NCBI RefSeq assembly: GCF_009905615.1
Contig: NZ_JAAAKW010000006.1
Span: 1 to 64,000 of the forward strand
Origin: Pseudomonas sp. SLFW
Lineage (GTDB): Bacteria; Pseudomonadota; Gammaproteobacteria; Pseudomonadales; Pseudomonadaceae
Length of the DNA: 64,000 nucleotides
Direction of reading: 5' to 3'
The notes under the pieces were generated by a model that did not search any database, was not told the DNA's origin, and was given only the letters and a program-made list of their open reading frames with translations. This document shows, piece by piece, positions 10,802 to 21,228 of this stretch (its first letter is position 1; each line of letters starts with the position of its first letter). Both the position numbers and the translations under genes were made by a program.

Positions 10802-11503
10802 TTACAGCTCTGCGAAAAGTTTCGCGTATCGCTCGGCAAGCCGGTCGAGGAAATCCGGGGCGGCGAACTGTTCGTGCAGCGCGATGTGACTGTCGGCGCG
10901 ACACCGCTGGTCAAGGTCGCACATCTGATTGAAACGGTTGACGGCGTTGACCATCTCGACCCGCTCGTTATCCAGCAACATCGCTCCATGGGCCAAGACC
11001 ACTGGCCGCTTGCCGCCTTGGCTCTGCCGCCAACGCTGGGCGGTGCCGACCATCTTGCGACCGTCAAGATTGACGTTGAACCGGCCATCACAGAATGCGC
11101 CTTCGACTTCGCCCAATGAGGCCGCGCCGCCCAACTCGCCCAGCACATCAAGCATGGGCTGACACAAACGCAGGTAGGCGTTTTCGATGCGATCGCGGTC
11201 AGGTTCGGATTGAGGCTGCGCGTACACCAGAGCCACGTTGACCGTGGCGGGGGATTGAGGCACCGGTTCGCCACCGCTTTCCCTGAGGAGAGTCGGCCAA
11301 CCAAGATCGGCGAGGGTTTCGCTGGCTTCGGTAAAGCCATCAAGGCGACTTGAGCGCCGAGGCATGACCAGCGCGTGATCATCGGGCCGCCAGAACAAGA
11401 GGCCGTAATCGGCATCCCCGGCGCAGACAGAGGCCAGCAAATCCTGCTCGGCCTTGAGGCCGGCTTCAACGCAGATGTCTATCACACGAACGGTCATAGC
11501 CAT
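10802..11503 (-). CDS. Lipoate-protein ligase A-like protein (BPL/LPL catalytic domain)
   Basis: A 233-residue single-domain protein of the biotin/lipoate ligase fold. It shows RESGGEPV (compare the RxSGG motif), a downstream conserved Asn (ATVN), and DGRKMVGTAQRW, in which the lysine corresponds to the ligase/transferase lysine. The HDxG part of the usual lipoate site is replaced by PQSPAT, so true lipoate ligase activity is uncertain; an octanoyl- or other acyltransferase is possible. A GAGGAG box precedes the ATG. It lies tail to tail with vfr. Confidence 0.72.
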   Translation of the reverse strand: MAMTVRVIDICVEAGLKAEQDLLASVCAGDADYGLLFWRPDDHALVMPRRSSRLDGFTEASETLADLGWPTLLRESGGEPVPQSPATVNVALVYAQPQSEPDRDRIENAYLRLCQPMLDVLGELGGAASLGEVEGAFCDGRFNVNLDGRKMVGTAQRWRQSQGGKRPVVLAHGAMLLDNERVEMVNAVNRFNQMCDLDQRCRADSHIALHEQFAAPDFLDRLAERYAKLFAEL

Positions 11504-11530
11504 TCAACTCCTCATGGGCCCGACGCCCCT

Positions 11531-11619
11531 TGTAGGAGTGAGCTTGCTCGCGATCGGGGTGGATCAAACACCACTGCACTGTTTGAACCGACGCTATCGC
11601 GAGCAAGCTCACTCCTACA
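11531..11619. repeat. REP doublet (REPIN), type B copy 1
   Basis: Perfect 24-base inverted arms (TGTAGGAGTGAGCTTGCTCG plus CGAT) 41 bases apart. The core AGTGAGCTTGCTCGCGA differs from the type A core AGCGAATTCATTCGCGA. It lies between the trpC 3' end and the start of the lipoate-ligase-like gene. Confidence 0.9.
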
Positions 11620-11651
11620 GAGAAGGGGCCTGCCGAAACCGCGCTTTTTCG

Positions 11652-12491
11652 TCAATCCAGCGTGCTGGACTTGATCGCTGCAGTGCCTTTCTCGGGGAAG
11701 AACAGGCGCTGCAATTCCACGCCCGGCTTCTCGGCGCGCATGAATGCTTCGCCCACCAGAAAGGAATACACCTCGCTGATTTCCATCAGCTCGACATCGG
11801 CACGGTTGAGAATGCCGCTTTCGGTGATGACCAGACGATCCCGCGGAATGCGCGGCAGCAGGTCCAGCGTGACTTCCAGGCTGACGTCGAAAGTGTGGAG
11901 GTTTCGGTTGTTAATGCCGACCAGCGGGGTATCGAGGGTTTTCAGGGCGCGGTCCAACTCGTCGCCGTCGTGCACTTCCACCAGAACGTCCAGTTTGTTG
12001 GCTTTCGCGACGGCAGCCAGCTCGGCCATCTGCACGTCATCAAGGGCAGAAACGATCAGCAGAATGCAATCGGCGCCCAACGCACGGGCTTCGACGACCT
12101 GATACGGGTCGATCATGAAGTCCTTGCGAATGACCGGCAGCTTGCACGCGCCACGGGCTTCCTTCAGGTACGCGTCGGCGCCCTGGAAGAAGTCGATGTC
12201 GGTGAGCACGGACAAGCACGTCGCGCCGCCCGCTTCGTAGCTCTTGGCGATTTCGGCGGGCTGGAAGTTCTCGCGAATCACACCCCTGCTCGGCGATGCC
12301 TTTTTGATCTCGGCGATGACAGCGGGCTGCTTCCGTTTGGCCTGCTCGATCAACGCCTTGGCGAAACCACGCGGTGCATCGGCTGTGGCGACCAGGGTTT
12401 CCAGCTCGGACAAGCTGACGCTGGCACGGCGCGCCGCAACTTCCTCGGCCTTACGGGCCAGAATCTTTTCCAGTACCGTCGGCACACTCAT
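11652..12491 (-). CDS. trpC: Indole-3-glycerol phosphate synthase
   Basis: Closes the indole ring in tryptophan synthesis. The 279-residue TIM-barrel protein has the family's [12 protein letters not shown] (about 59-70), [21 protein letters not shown] and GINNRNL segments and the C-terminal phosphate-binding SGILNRADV and GEAFMRA. Its ATG overlaps the trpD stop by four bases (ATGA), so translation is coupled in trpGDC. It is the monofunctional form, without a fused TrpF. Confidence 0.96.
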   Translation of the reverse strand: MSVPTVLEKILARKAEEVAARRASVSLSELETLVATADAPRGFAKALIEQAKRKQPAVIAEIKKASPSRGVIRENFQPAEIAKSYEAGGATCLSVLTDIDFFQGADAYLKEARGACKLPVIRKDFMIDPYQVVEARALGADCILLIVSALDDVQMAELAAVAKANKLDVLVEVHDGDELDRALKTLDTPLVGINNRNLHTFDVSLEVTLDLLPRIPRDRLVITESGILNRADVELMEISEVYSFLVGEAFMRAEKPGVELQRLFFPEKGTAAIKSSTLD

Positions 12492-13543
12492 CCTTCGTTC
12501 TCCTGTTTGAATACCGCAGTAAAGGCGCCCAGCTCTTCCAGTTTTTCGCGAGCGAGACCGGTGTGCAGCGCGTCGTGCGCCAGCTCAACGCCCTCTTTCA
12601 ACGTCGAGGCATGATCAGCAGCATAGAGCGCTGCGCCCGCGTTGAGCACAATCATTTCGGCGGCTTTCTGACCGTTTTCAGTCTTGCGACGGCCCAACGC
12701 ATCGCGGATCAGTTCGAGCGATTGCTGCGGGCTGTCCACCACCAGGCCAAACAGGCTCTGGCTCTTCATGCCGAGGTCTTCCGGCTGCACCCAGTATTCA
12801 GTGACCGCGCCGTTCTTCAGCTCGGCAACGAAGGTGGGTGCCGCAAGGCTGAATTCATCCAGGCCGTCCTGAGAATGCACCACCAATACGTGTTTGCTGC
12901 CCAGACGCAGCAGTACTTCGGCCAGCGGACGGCACAGCGCCTGACTGAACACGCCGATGACCTGATGCTTAACGCCTGCCGGGTTGGTCAATGGGCCGAG
13001 CATGTTGAACAGCGTGCGCAGGCCTAACTCCTTGCGCGGGCCAGCGGCGTGTTTCATCGCTTGATGATGGGTCTGGGCGAACATGAAACCGATGCCAACA
13101 GCGTCGATGCAACGGGCCACCTGAACCGGCGTCAGGTTCAGGTAGACGCCAGCCGCTTCCAGCAGATCAGCGCTGCCGCTTTTGCCCGAAACCGCGCGAT
13201 TGCCGTGTTTGGCCACGGTGCAACCTGCTGCCGAGATGACCAGTGAGGCAGCCGTGGAGACGTTGAAGATGTTGGCGCCGTCACCCCCGGTCCCGACGAT
13301 GTCGACCACGCGATCCAGCGTCTTGAGTTCAACCTGACCTGCCAACTCACGCATCACCGAAACCGCGCCGACGATTTCGTCGATGGTCTCGCTCTTCATG
13401 CGCATACCCATCAGGAACGCGCCGATCTGCGCCTGGGTGCACTGACCGGTCATGATTTCGCGCATCACGTCGCGCATTTCATCGGTGGTCAGGTCCAGTT
13501 GATTCACAACCCGGCCCAGCGCCGTTTTGATATCCATTGCCAT
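12488..13543 (-). CDS. trpD: Anthranilate phosphoribosyltransferase
   Basis: Transfers phosphoribose from PRPP to anthranilate. The 351-residue protein has the glycine-rich PRPP site [14 protein letters not shown] (about 86-99), [19 protein letters not shown] and the N-terminal helical domain. Two nearby starts are possible; the ATG at 13543 is preferred because AAGGG lies at a usable distance, while the one at 13537 is farther away. Middle gene of trpGDC, 12 bases after trpG. Confidence 0.96.
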   Translation of the reverse strand: MAMDIKTALGRVVNQLDLTTDEMRDVMREIMTGQCTQAQIGAFLMGMRMKSETIDEIVGAVSVMRELAGQVELKTLDRVVDIVGTGGDGANIFNVSTAASLVISAAGCTVAKHGNRAVSGKSGSADLLEAAGVYLNLTPVQVARCIDAVGIGFMFAQTHHQAMKHAAGPRKELGLRTLFNMLGPLTNPAGVKHQVIGVFSQALCRPLAEVLLRLGSKHVLVVHSQDGLDEFSLAAPTFVAELKNGAVTEYWVQPEDLGMKSQSLFGLVVDSPQQSLELIRDALGRRKTENGQKAAEMIVLNAGAALYAADHASTLKEGVELAHDALHTGLAREKLEELGAFTAVFKQENEG

Positions 13544-13555
13544 GTCGATTTGCCC

Positions 13556-14155
13556 TTAACCCTGACGAGTGCCGCCGGTCTGCTTGAGGAAGTTGGCGAA
13601 CAGCTCGTGGCCCTGCTCGGAGAGGATCGACTCAGGGTGGAACTGCACCCCCTCGACGTTCAATGTCTTGTGACGCAGGCCCATGATTTCATCAACCGAG
13701 CCGTCTTCGAGTTGAGTCCATGCGGTCACTTCCAGACATTCGGGCAACGTCTCGCGCTTGACCACCAGGGAGTGGTAGCGGGTGACGGTCAGCGGATGTT
13801 TCAGACCTTCGAACACGCCTTTGTCTTCGTGGATCAGATCGCTGGTCTTGCCGTGCATCACCTGACGGGCACGTACCACATCGCCGCCGAACGCTTGCCC
13901 GATGGACTGATGGCCCAGGCAGACACCCAGCACCGGCAGTTTGCCGGAGAAATGCTTGATCACGTCGATGGACACGCCCGCTTCATTCGGGGTGCAGGGG
14001 CCGGGGGAAACCACGATGCGCTCGGGATTCAGGGCCTCGATTTCGGCAACGGTCATTTCGTCGTTGCGGATCACTTTAACGTCGGCACCCAGTTCGCCCA
14101 GGTATTGCACAACGTTATAGGTAAAAGAGTCGTAGTTATCGATCATCAGCAGCAT
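13556..14155 (-). CDS. trpG: Anthranilate synthase component II (glutamine amidotransferase)
   Basis: Supplies ammonia from glutamine to TrpE. The 199-residue class I amidotransferase has the nucleophile C79 in GVCLGHQ, the His-Glu pair in VQFHPES and the oxyanion [11 protein letters not shown]. The ATG at 14155 ([11 protein letters not shown]) is the family start; a frame open to 14185 is not needed. TrpG is 2.5 kb from trpE, with estA between, and has its own leader peptide upstream. Confidence 0.95.
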   Translation of the reverse strand: MLLMIDNYDSFTYNVVQYLGELGADVKVIRNDEMTVAEIEALNPERIVVSPGPCTPNEAGVSIDVIKHFSGKLPVLGVCLGHQSIGQAFGGDVVRARQVMHGKTSDLIHEDKGVFEGLKHPLTVTRYHSLVVKRETLPECLEVTAWTQLEDGSVDEIMGLRHKTLNVEGVQFHPESILSEQGHELFANFLKQTGGTRQG

Positions 14156-14316
14156 TTTGTGCTTAACCTTTTGAACTGACTTCAAGGGTGGCCTTCCGTT
14201 TTCAATACCCGCAGTTGTGCACAGGTGAGTCGCGGGCGCTTGTCCGGCGAAACGGCACTAAACCGAGGTACAGAAGGCATATCAATACAGGTCCGGCAAG
14301 GCCGGCAGGGAAATAG

Positions 14317-14361
14317 TCAGGCGCGCCAACGCCAACGGGCGTGAGCCTTGATAACACGCAT
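14317..14361 (-). CDS. trpGDC leader peptide (attenuation)
   Basis: A 14-codon frame, MRVIKAHARWRWRA, ends about 160 bases before trpG and has two tryptophan codons (W10, W12) two codons apart. Eleven of 14 residues match the leader-like frame upstream of trpE (18265-18309), and a short GC hairpin (CCGGC-CTT-GCCGG) begins about 11 bases after the stop in both cases. Leader-peptide attenuation of trpE and trpGDC has been reported in P. putida, from memory. No strong ribosome-binding site is visible, and the terminator/antiterminator partners were not resolved by eye. Confidence 0.75.
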   Translation of the reverse strand: MRVIKAHARWRWRA

Positions 14362-14624
14362 CAAGAAGCTGCTGACAATCGACACAGGAAAGGTCTCGTT
14401 CATACGTTGCCGCACAGTAGCGTACCGCCGCATGTGGCGCAATATCGTAGTGCCCGGGTGGCAGGTCCTGAACGCTTTTTGGCGGCATTTCGAGGTTGGC
14501 AAGGGGCAGATGCAAACCTCGACGCCGGCACAGAATGGCGCATCCGGCTGACATAGGGCAGGTCATCTCGTATCGCGGCTGCTACCTTCTGGTACAGCAC
14601 CACACAATAAGAAGGGACCTCTCG
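14362..14624. other. Noncoding region between the trpGDC leader and estA
   Basis: About 260 bases that should hold the divergent promoters for trpGDC (leftward) and estA (rightward). An open frame of 94 codons exists on the minus strand (14282-14566) but has no recognisable protein features and overlaps the leader. I see no clear -35/-10 pair. A ribosome-binding site (GAAGGGA) lies just before estA. Confidence 0.5.
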
Positions 14625-16565
14625 ATGCTCAAAACCACTCTGCGCTGGCCTTTTGCTGCCTGCCTGCTCTCCCTCGCCTGCTCCTCGGCAGTCGCGGCCT
14701 CCTCCCCTTACTCCACGATGATCGTCTTTGGTGACAGCCTCGCCGACGCCGGACAATTCCCCGATGCCGGCGGACCTCCGGGTTCTACGTTGCGCTTCAC
14801 CAATCGCACCGGGCCTACGTTCCAGAACGGCAGTGGCGAGGCCTTTGGCTTGAACTCCTCGACGTTGCTCGGCGGGATGCTGGGGGTTGCGCCGGGCGAT
14901 TTGCAGGCCTCGACCTCGCCTGTCCGTGCGGCTCAAGGTTTGCCCGATGGTAATAACTGGGCGGTCGGCGGCGACCGGACGGATCAGATCCTCGCGGCCA
15001 TCACCACACAGTCGCAAGTGGCGAACACGGACACGTCGACCGGCGTGACCACGGTGTTCCGCACCCGGCCGGGCTATCTGGTGGAGAACAATTTCCGCGC
15101 CGACCCTAACGCGCTGTATTACCTGACGGGAGGGGGCAATGACTTTTTGCAGGGACGCGTCATCAGTCCGGCTCAAGCGGTGAACGCCGCCAACAATCTG
15201 GCCGACAGCGCGCAAGTGCTGTCTCAGGCCGGGGCGCGCTACATCATGGTCTGGCTGCTGCCCGACATTGGGCAAACGCCCGCCGTGTCCGGGACCTTTC
15301 TACAAGGGCCGTCGACTCTGCTCAGCGGCGTGTTCAATCAGCAGTTGGTCAGCCGTCTGGGGCAGATCAACGCCGAAATAATCCCGCTGAACGTTCCGGG
15401 GTTGGTCCGAGAGGTGCTCGACAATCCCGCCCAATTCGGCCTGGCAGCGGACCAGAATCTGGTGGGCACCTGTTTCAGCGGTAACGGCTGCCGCGCCAAC
15501 AGCGTATACGGCATCAACGGCAGTTCGCCCGACCCGACCAAGTTGCTGTTCAATGATGGCGTGCACCCGACTGTCGCGGGCCAGCGACTGATTGCAGACT
15601 ACGGTTACTCGATTCTTTCGGCGCCGTGGGAAATCACCCTGTTGCCGGAAATGGCCAACGGCACATTGCGCGCACAGCAGGATCAACTGCGCAGTCAATG
15701 GCTGGCGGATTGGGGCAACTGGCAGAACGTCGGGGAGTGGCGCGCCATCGTCGCCGGGGGCGGTCAGAAACTGGACTTCGACGCACAAAGCAATTCCGCC
15801 AGCGGCGACGGTCACGGCTACAACCTCACCGTCGGCGGCAGCTACCGGTTTGCCGAGGACTGGCGCGCAGGGCTGGTTGCCGGGGCCTATCGGCAAACGC
15901 TTGAAGCCGGGCCACGGGATTCGGACTACAAGCTCAACAGCTACATCGCCACGGCTTTCGTGCAGTTTCAGGCGAATCACTGGTGGGCCGACCTGGCAGC
16001 ATCGGGGGGCAAGCTCGATTACGACAACCTGAAACGCAAGTTCGCGCTGGGCGTCAGCGAAGGCGCAGAAAAAGGCGACACTGACGGCAATCTGTGGGCA
16101 CTCAGCGGCCGACTCGGCTACGACCTGGCCGAGCAGAGCAGTCGCTGGCATGTTTCGCCGTTCATCAGCGCTGATTATTCCCGCGTCGAGGTCGATGGTT
16201 ATTCGGAGAACAGCACCCGCGCCACCGCGCTCAACTATGACGGTCAAACCCGCCGATCCAAGCGCTTGGGCGCGGGCCTGCAAGGCAAGTTCGATGTCAC
16301 GCCGCAGACGCAGCTCTTTGGCGAAGTGGCCCACGAACGGGAGTTCGACACGGATCAGCAAGACGTGACCATCGCTCTGAACAGCGTGCCGGGGGTGGAC
16401 TTCAATCTGCAGGGGTATGAGCCCCAGCGCAGTTTGAACCGGGCGAGTGTGGGGTTGAGTCAGCGATTAGCGCCTGATCTGACGCTGAGAGCGGGGTACA
16501 ACTGGCGCAAGAATGATGACGTGACGCAGCAAGGGGTGAATCTGGCGTTGAGCCTGGATTTCTAA
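14625..16565 (+). CDS. estA: GDSL autotransporter esterase EstA
   Basis: Outer-membrane esterase of 646 residues, the same length as P. aeruginosa EstA. A signal peptide (about 1-24) is followed by a GDSL-type passenger with the nucleophile S38 in FGDSLADAG and the D311/H314 pair in NDGVHPT, then a C-terminal autotransporter beta-barrel (from about residue 385) ending in the aromatic residue F (LALSLDF). In P. aeruginosa EstA affects rhamnolipid production and motility; here the role is inferred from homology. The ATG at 14625 directly precedes the signal peptide. It sits between trpG and trpE. Confidence 0.93.
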   Translation: MLKTTLRWPFAACLLSLACSSAVAASSPYSTMIVFGDSLADAGQFPDAGGPPGSTLRFTNRTGPTFQNGSGEAFGLNSSTLLGGMLGVAPGDLQASTSPVRAAQGLPDGNNWAVGGDRTDQILAAITTQSQVANTDTSTGVTTVFRTRPGYLVENNFRADPNALYYLTGGGNDFLQGRVISPAQAVNAANNLADSAQVLSQAGARYIMVWLLPDIGQTPAVSGTFLQGPSTLLSGVFNQQLVSRLGQINAEIIPLNVPGLVREVLDNPAQFGLAADQNLVGTCFSGNGCRANSVYGINGSSPDPTKLLFNDGVHPTVAGQRLIADYGYSILSAPWEITLLPEMANGTLRAQQDQLRSQWLADWGNWQNVGEWRAIVAGGGQKLDFDAQSNSASGDGHGYNLTVGGSYRFAEDWRAGLVAGAYRQTLEAGPRDSDYKLNSYIATAFVQFQANHWWADLAASGGKLDYDNLKRKFALGVSEGAEKGDTDGNLWALSGRLGYDLAEQSSRWHVSPFISADYSRVEVDGYSENSTRATALNYDGQTRRSKRLGAGLQGKFDVTPQTQLFGEVAHEREFDTDQQDVTIALNSVPGVDFNLQGYEPQRSLNRASVGLSQRLAPDLTLRAGYNWRKNDDVTQQGVNLALSLDF

Positions 16566-16577
16566 CAACCATCAGAC

Positions 16578-16668
16578 CTGTAGGAGTGAGCTTGCTCGCG
16601 ATGGCGTCGTGTCAGGCAATAAATGTGTCAACCATCGGCCCCGATCGCGAGCAAGCTCACTCCTACAG
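16578..16668. repeat. REP doublet (REPIN), type B copy 2
   Basis: Perfect 25-base inverted arms (CTGTAGGAGTGAGCTTGCTC plus GCGAT) separated by 41 bases. It fills the gap between the convergent ends of estA and trpE and is nearly the same as the 11.5 kb copy in its arms, with an unrelated loop. Confidence 0.92.
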
Positions 16669-16712
16669 AAAAACCATGTCCGCCGCACGATTGTGCGGCG
16701 ACAGGTCGACGA

Positions 16713-18194
16713 TCACGCCTCGGGCGTCTGCTCCGCCAGCGCCACCGCACGGAACATCGCGCGGCGTTTGTTGAGGGTTTCTTCCCATTCCAGCGCTGGC
16801 ACCGAGTCAGCCACAATGCCGCCGCCAGCCTGCACATGCAGCTCACCGTTCTTGATCACCGCCGTGCGGATCGCAATCGCGGTGTCCATGTTGCCGTTCC
16901 ACGCGAAGTAGCCCACCGCGCCGCCGTATACGCCACGTTTGACCGGCTCCAGCTCGTCGATGATTTCCATCGCGCGGATTTTCGGTGCGCCGGACAGGGT
17001 ACCCGCAGGCAAAATCGCCCGCAGCGCGTCCATCGCTGTCAGCCCGCTTTTCAGTTGGCCAGTGACGTTGGACACGATGTGCATCACGTTGGAATAACGC
17101 TCGATGACCATCTTCTCGGTCAGCTTCACCGAGCCGATCTCCGAAACGCGGCCAGTGTCGTTACGACCCAGGTCGATGAGCATCAAGTGCTCGGCGATTT
17201 CTTTGTCGTCGGACAGCAGATCGACTTCCAGCGCGTGATCTGCCTCTTCAGTCGCGCCGCGAGGGCGAGTGCCGGCGATGGGGCGCACGGTGATCAGGTT
17301 GTCTTCGACCCGCACCAGCACTTCAGGCGAACTGCCGACGACGTGGAAGTCGCCGAAATTGAAGAAATACATGTACGGTGTCGGGTTGAAACTGCGCAGT
17401 GCGCGGTACAGATCGATCGGCGCGGCTTTGAAGTCGATGGACATCCGCTGCGACGGCACGACCTGCATGCAGTCGCCCGCCAAGATGTATTCCTTGATGG
17501 TGTCGACGGCTTTTTCGTAGTCGCCCTGGGTAAAGCTCGAACGGAAAACCGGGTCTGCGGCTTGGGGACGGGTCAGGTCCAGACCGCGACGAGGCGTGAT
17601 CGGCTGACGCAGTTTTTCCATCAGCGCTTCCAGACGCGCGAGGCCACCTTCATACGCTTCAGGCTGAGACGGGTCAACCAGCACGATCGCATGCATCTTG
17701 CCCGCGAGGTTGTCGAACACGACGACCGCGTCAGACACCATCAACAGAATGTCCGGCACGCCAATCGGGTCCGGGTTCGGGCTCTTGCCCAGACGCGGCT
17801 CGACGTAGCGCACGCAGTCATAACCGAAATACCCCACCAGACCGCCATTGAAGCGCGGCAGGCCGGGGATGGTCGGCACGTTGTAGCGGGCCTTGAAGGT
17901 TTCGACGAACGCTAGCGGGTCTTCGGCTTCCAGACGCTCGATCTCGACGCCGTCGTGGGTCACGCTGATGGTGTGCTCATGCACGCGCAACACGGTGCGG
18001 CACGGCAGGCCGATCATCGAATAACGGCCCCATTTCTCCCCGCCCTGCACCGACTCCAGCAGATAGGAATTCGGCTCGTCGGCAAGTTTCAGGTAGATCG
18101 ACAGTGGGGTGTCGAAGTCGGCAATGGTTTCGAGAGCAAGCGGAATGCGGTTGTAGCCTTCAGCGGCCAAGCGCAGGAATTCTTCGCGGGTCAT
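16713..18194 (-). CDS. trpE: Anthranilate synthase component I
   Basis: Converts chorismate to anthranilate, the first committed step of tryptophan synthesis, together with TrpG. The 493-residue protein has the tryptophan feedback motif LLES (45-48), the chorismate-binding core with [30 protein letters not shown] and the C-terminal AGGGIVADS. It is downstream of gph, and the leader peptide frame is the end of gph. The intervening segment (18195-18264) contains a perfect palindrome GCCGGACGTCCGGC. Confidence 0.96.
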   Translation of the reverse strand: MTREEFLRLAAEGYNRIPLALETIADFDTPLSIYLKLADEPNSYLLESVQGGEKWGRYSMIGLPCRTVLRVHEHTISVTHDGVEIERLEAEDPLAFVETFKARYNVPTIPGLPRFNGGLVGYFGYDCVRYVEPRLGKSPNPDPIGVPDILLMVSDAVVVFDNLAGKMHAIVLVDPSQPEAYEGGLARLEALMEKLRQPITPRRGLDLTRPQAADPVFRSSFTQGDYEKAVDTIKEYILAGDCMQVVPSQRMSIDFKAAPIDLYRALRSFNPTPYMYFFNFGDFHVVGSSPEVLVRVEDNLITVRPIAGTRPRGATEEADHALEVDLLSDDKEIAEHLMLIDLGRNDTGRVSEIGSVKLTEKMVIERYSNVMHIVSNVTGQLKSGLTAMDALRAILPAGTLSGAPKIRAMEIIDELEPVKRGVYGGAVGYFAWNGNMDTAIAIRTAVIKNGELHVQAGGGIVADSVPALEWEETLNKRRAMFRAVALAEQTPEA

Positions 18195-18264
18195 GATCAG
18201 CCTCGTGGTCTGAGGGTAAAACGGTCAGGTGTGCAAACGTGCCGGACGTCCGGCCAGATTCAAG

Positions 18265-18309
18265 TCAGGCGCGCCAACGCCAGCGGGCCAAGGCCTTCAT
18301 GACTTTCAT
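18265..18309 (-). CDS. trpE leader peptide, in frame within the end of gph
   Basis: The last 14 codons of gph, [14 protein letters not shown], are preceded by an in-frame ATG at 18309 and end 70 bases before trpE. The two close tryptophan codons, the length and the ARWRWRA end match the trpGDC leader (11 of 14 residues). The following hairpin GCCGGACGTCCGGC starts about 11 bases after the stop. Either ribosomes finishing gph act as the attenuation sensor, or the internal ATG is used. The sequence match is seen; the mechanism is inference. Confidence 0.7.
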   Translation of the reverse strand: MKVMKALARWRWRA

Positions 18310-19079
18310 CCAGAGATTGCGAGTGACCACCACGATGGATTCTCTAAAGGAGGGAGCTTCAACTGGAGGCAACGTTATCTCAGCCCCCACATCTAAGCAA
18401 CCGGGAATCAGCTTGCGCAGGTCGTCGATCACCAGCGCCGGAGATTCTTCGGCAATCGGCCGGCCATGGTTGTAGCCATAGCTCAACGCCACACACGCAA
18501 CACCGGCGGCTTTCGCGGCCAGCACATCGTTGCGCGAGTCGCCCACGAACAGCGATTGCGAGCCGGGCACGCCGGCCATTTTCATCACGAAAAACAGCGC
18601 AGCGGGATCGGGCTTTTGTTGTGGCAGCGTGTCACCGCCGACGATCCAGCGAAAGAAACGGCCCAGCTTCATGTCGTCCAGCAGGGGCGCGACGAAGCGC
18701 TCCGGCTTGTTGGTGATGAGCGCCATTTCCACGCCCTGCTTCTGCAACCATTTCAGGGTTTCGCGCACGCCGGGGTAAACGCGGGTCAGCGAATGGTTGT
18801 CGCCGTAGGCGTCCATGAAAATCGCTAGCGCTTCTTCGGTGGAGGCTTCGTCCACTGAAGAATGGTCCATGTCGTTGGCCAGGGCGCGGCGCACCAATAC
18901 GCGCACGCCATTGCCGATCCAGTTCCGCACACGTTCGATGCCCGCCGGTGCACGCCCGAGCTGGTTGAGGGTCTTGTCCACAGCTGCGGCCAGGTCCGGC
19001 ACCGAATCGACCAACGTGCCATCCAGATCAAACATGATCAGTTTGGGCAGGCGACCCGGAAACAGCTGCTCGAAGCCGC

Positions 19080-19083
<4 letters not shown>
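18265..19083 (-). CDS. gph: Phosphoglycolate phosphatase
   Basis: HAD-superfamily phosphatase that removes 2-phosphoglycolate arising from DNA repair. The 272-residue product has motif [11 protein letters not shown] with D19 and D21, motif [11 protein letters not shown], and motif III/IV in QQKPDP and [15 protein letters not shown]. It is about 20 residues longer than E. coli Gph; the extra C-terminal tail (about 245-272) ends with the trp leader sequence. Its start overlaps the rpe stop by four bases, so rpe-gph is coupled and reads on into trpE. Confidence 0.94.
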
Positions 19084-19754
<671 letters not shown>

Positions 19755-19823
19755 GACGCACCTTTTTGAGCGAAATCACGGTGGCGCGCATTGTACTCCA
19801 GAGTTTGAAAGGTGGGTTGTGTG

Positions 19824-20002
19824 TCAGATAGGCCGCTTTCGCTGCCGTCGTAACCTCCGGCGTCTTCCACAGGGATCGTGGCGTGCCGGAGATGTCTGGA
19901 CTTTCCCACCGATGTCGCAGCGTCCCGGAAGTCATGACCTCCCGCGAACATTGTGGGAGCTTCCGGAGGTTACGACGGTGGCGGTGACGGTGCGTCAGAC
20001 AG
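19824..20002. repeat. Large imperfect inverted repeat between the alcohol dehydrogenase and rpe
   Basis: Perfect 16-base arms CCGTCGTAACCTCCGG (19845-19860) and CCGGAGGTTACGACGG (19963-19978) are the core. Similarity continues inward (TTCCAC against GTGGGAGC) and, more weakly, outward to about 19824 and 20002. The whole could fold into a hairpin or cruciform of about 180 bases. It differs from the REP doublets; a MITE-like or other intergenic repeat is possible. It separates two same-strand genes. Confidence 0.65.
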
Positions 20003-20015
20003 CCAGCATTCCCGA

Positions 20016-21179
20016 TCAGTAGGCTGCGCGGTAGATTTTCTCGATGTCGGCAGCGGTCAATTTGCGCGGGTTGTTGCGCATGAGGCGGTCGATCTTGCTC
20101 GCCTCTTCGGCCATGGCCGGGATGGCATCTTCCGGCACATTGAAGCTGCGCATGCCCGTCGGTATGTCCACGGCGGCGCACAGGTCGGCCATGGCTTTGA
20201 CGGCCTGATCGGCGGCATCCTTGTCGTTCAGGTGAGCCACGCGTACCCCCATGGCTTCAGCGATGTCGCGGAAGCGCTCGACGCAGGCCATCTTGTTCCA
20301 CTCCATCACGTAGGGCAGCAGCAAGGCATTGCTGACACCGTGGGCGATGTTGTAACGGCCGCCCAACGGGTAGGCCAGCGCATGCACCGCGCCTACGCCT
20401 GCGTTACCGAATGCCATCCCGCCCATCAGGCTCGCGGTGGCCATGTCCTCTCGGGCTTGCAGGTTCGAAGGGTTGGCGTAAGCCTTGGGCAGCGACTTGG
20501 CAATCAGCTTGATGGCGCCGAGCGCGATGGCATCGGTGATCGGCGAAGCGTTGACCGACAGGTAGGATTCGACCGCGTGTACCAGCGCATCGACACCGCT
20601 CGCGGCGGTCACGCTGCGCGGGCAGGTCAGGGTCATGACCGGACTGACCAGGGCGACGTCCGGCAGCAGGTAATCGCTGACGATGCCTTTTTTGAGTTGC
20701 GCTTCTTTATCGGAAAAAATCGCGACGTTGGTCACTTCCGAACCGGTCCCCGCAGTGGTCGGAATCGCAATCAGCGCAGGGCCTTTGCGTTTCACCAGAT
20801 CGACGCCGAACAGCTCGGCCAGCGGCCCTTCGTGACCGGCAAACGCAGCGACCCCTTTGGCAATATCGATGGCGCTGCCGCCACCCAGACCGATCAGACC
20901 GTCGTGCCCACCTTCGCGATAAGCGCGGGTGCAGTCCTCGACGATTGAGATTTCCGGCTCGGGTTTCACCTGATCGAAGATGCCGTAACGACGGCCACCC
21001 AATTGCGCCAGCGCGAGGTCAACGGTGCCGGACTTCACCAGAATGGCGTCAGTGACGATCAGAGGATGGGTGACGTTGAGGCGGGTCAGTTCAGCGGAAA
21101 GCTGCTCAATGGCGCCTTGGCCAGTGATCAGTTTGTTGGCAATTTTAAAGGCGCTGATGGTGGAGGCAGAGAGACTCAT
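20016..21179 (-). CDS. Iron-containing alcohol dehydrogenase
   Basis: NAD-dependent type III alcohol dehydrogenase, 387 residues. It has the nucleotide site GGGSAIDIAKG, the PTTAGTGSEVT motif and the metal-binding region with VDALVHAVESYLS and GAVHALAYPLGGRYNIAHG. The substrate alcohol is not predictable; relatives act on ethanol, 1,2-propanediol or 4-hydroxybutyrate. The ATG at 21179 follows AGGACGAG; the longer frame to 21275 would overlap the promoter. A sigma-54-type promoter lies 50 bases upstream and the activator gene directly behind it. Confidence 0.92.
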   Translation of the reverse strand: MSLSASTISAFKIANKLITGQGAIEQLSAELTRLNVTHPLIVTDAILVKSGTVDLALAQLGGRRYGIFDQVKPEPEISIVEDCTRAYREGGHDGLIGLGGGSAIDIAKGVAAFAGHEGPLAELFGVDLVKRKGPALIAIPTTAGTGSEVTNVAIFSDKEAQLKKGIVSDYLLPDVALVSPVMTLTCPRSVTAASGVDALVHAVESYLSVNASPITDAIALGAIKLIAKSLPKAYANPSNLQAREDMATASLMGGMAFGNAGVGAVHALAYPLGGRYNIAHGVSNALLLPYVMEWNKMACVERFRDIAEAMGVRVAHLNDKDAADQAVKAMADLCAAVDIPTGMRSFNVPEDAIPAMAEEASKIDRLMRNNPRKLTAADIEKIYRAAY

Positions 21180-21228
21180 CGGGGCTCGTCCTGTACGTAG
21201 TTTTATTGGAAGACGTGCAGAATGAGAT

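Noticed and set aside
14282..14566. 94-codon frame between trpG and estA (minus strand)
   Set aside because: It overlaps the leader peptide, has no recognisable protein features and no good ribosome-binding site.
16623..17915. 430-codon open frame antisense to trpE
   Set aside because: Shadow of trpE and overlapping the REP doublet; His/Arg-rich translation typical of antisense frames.
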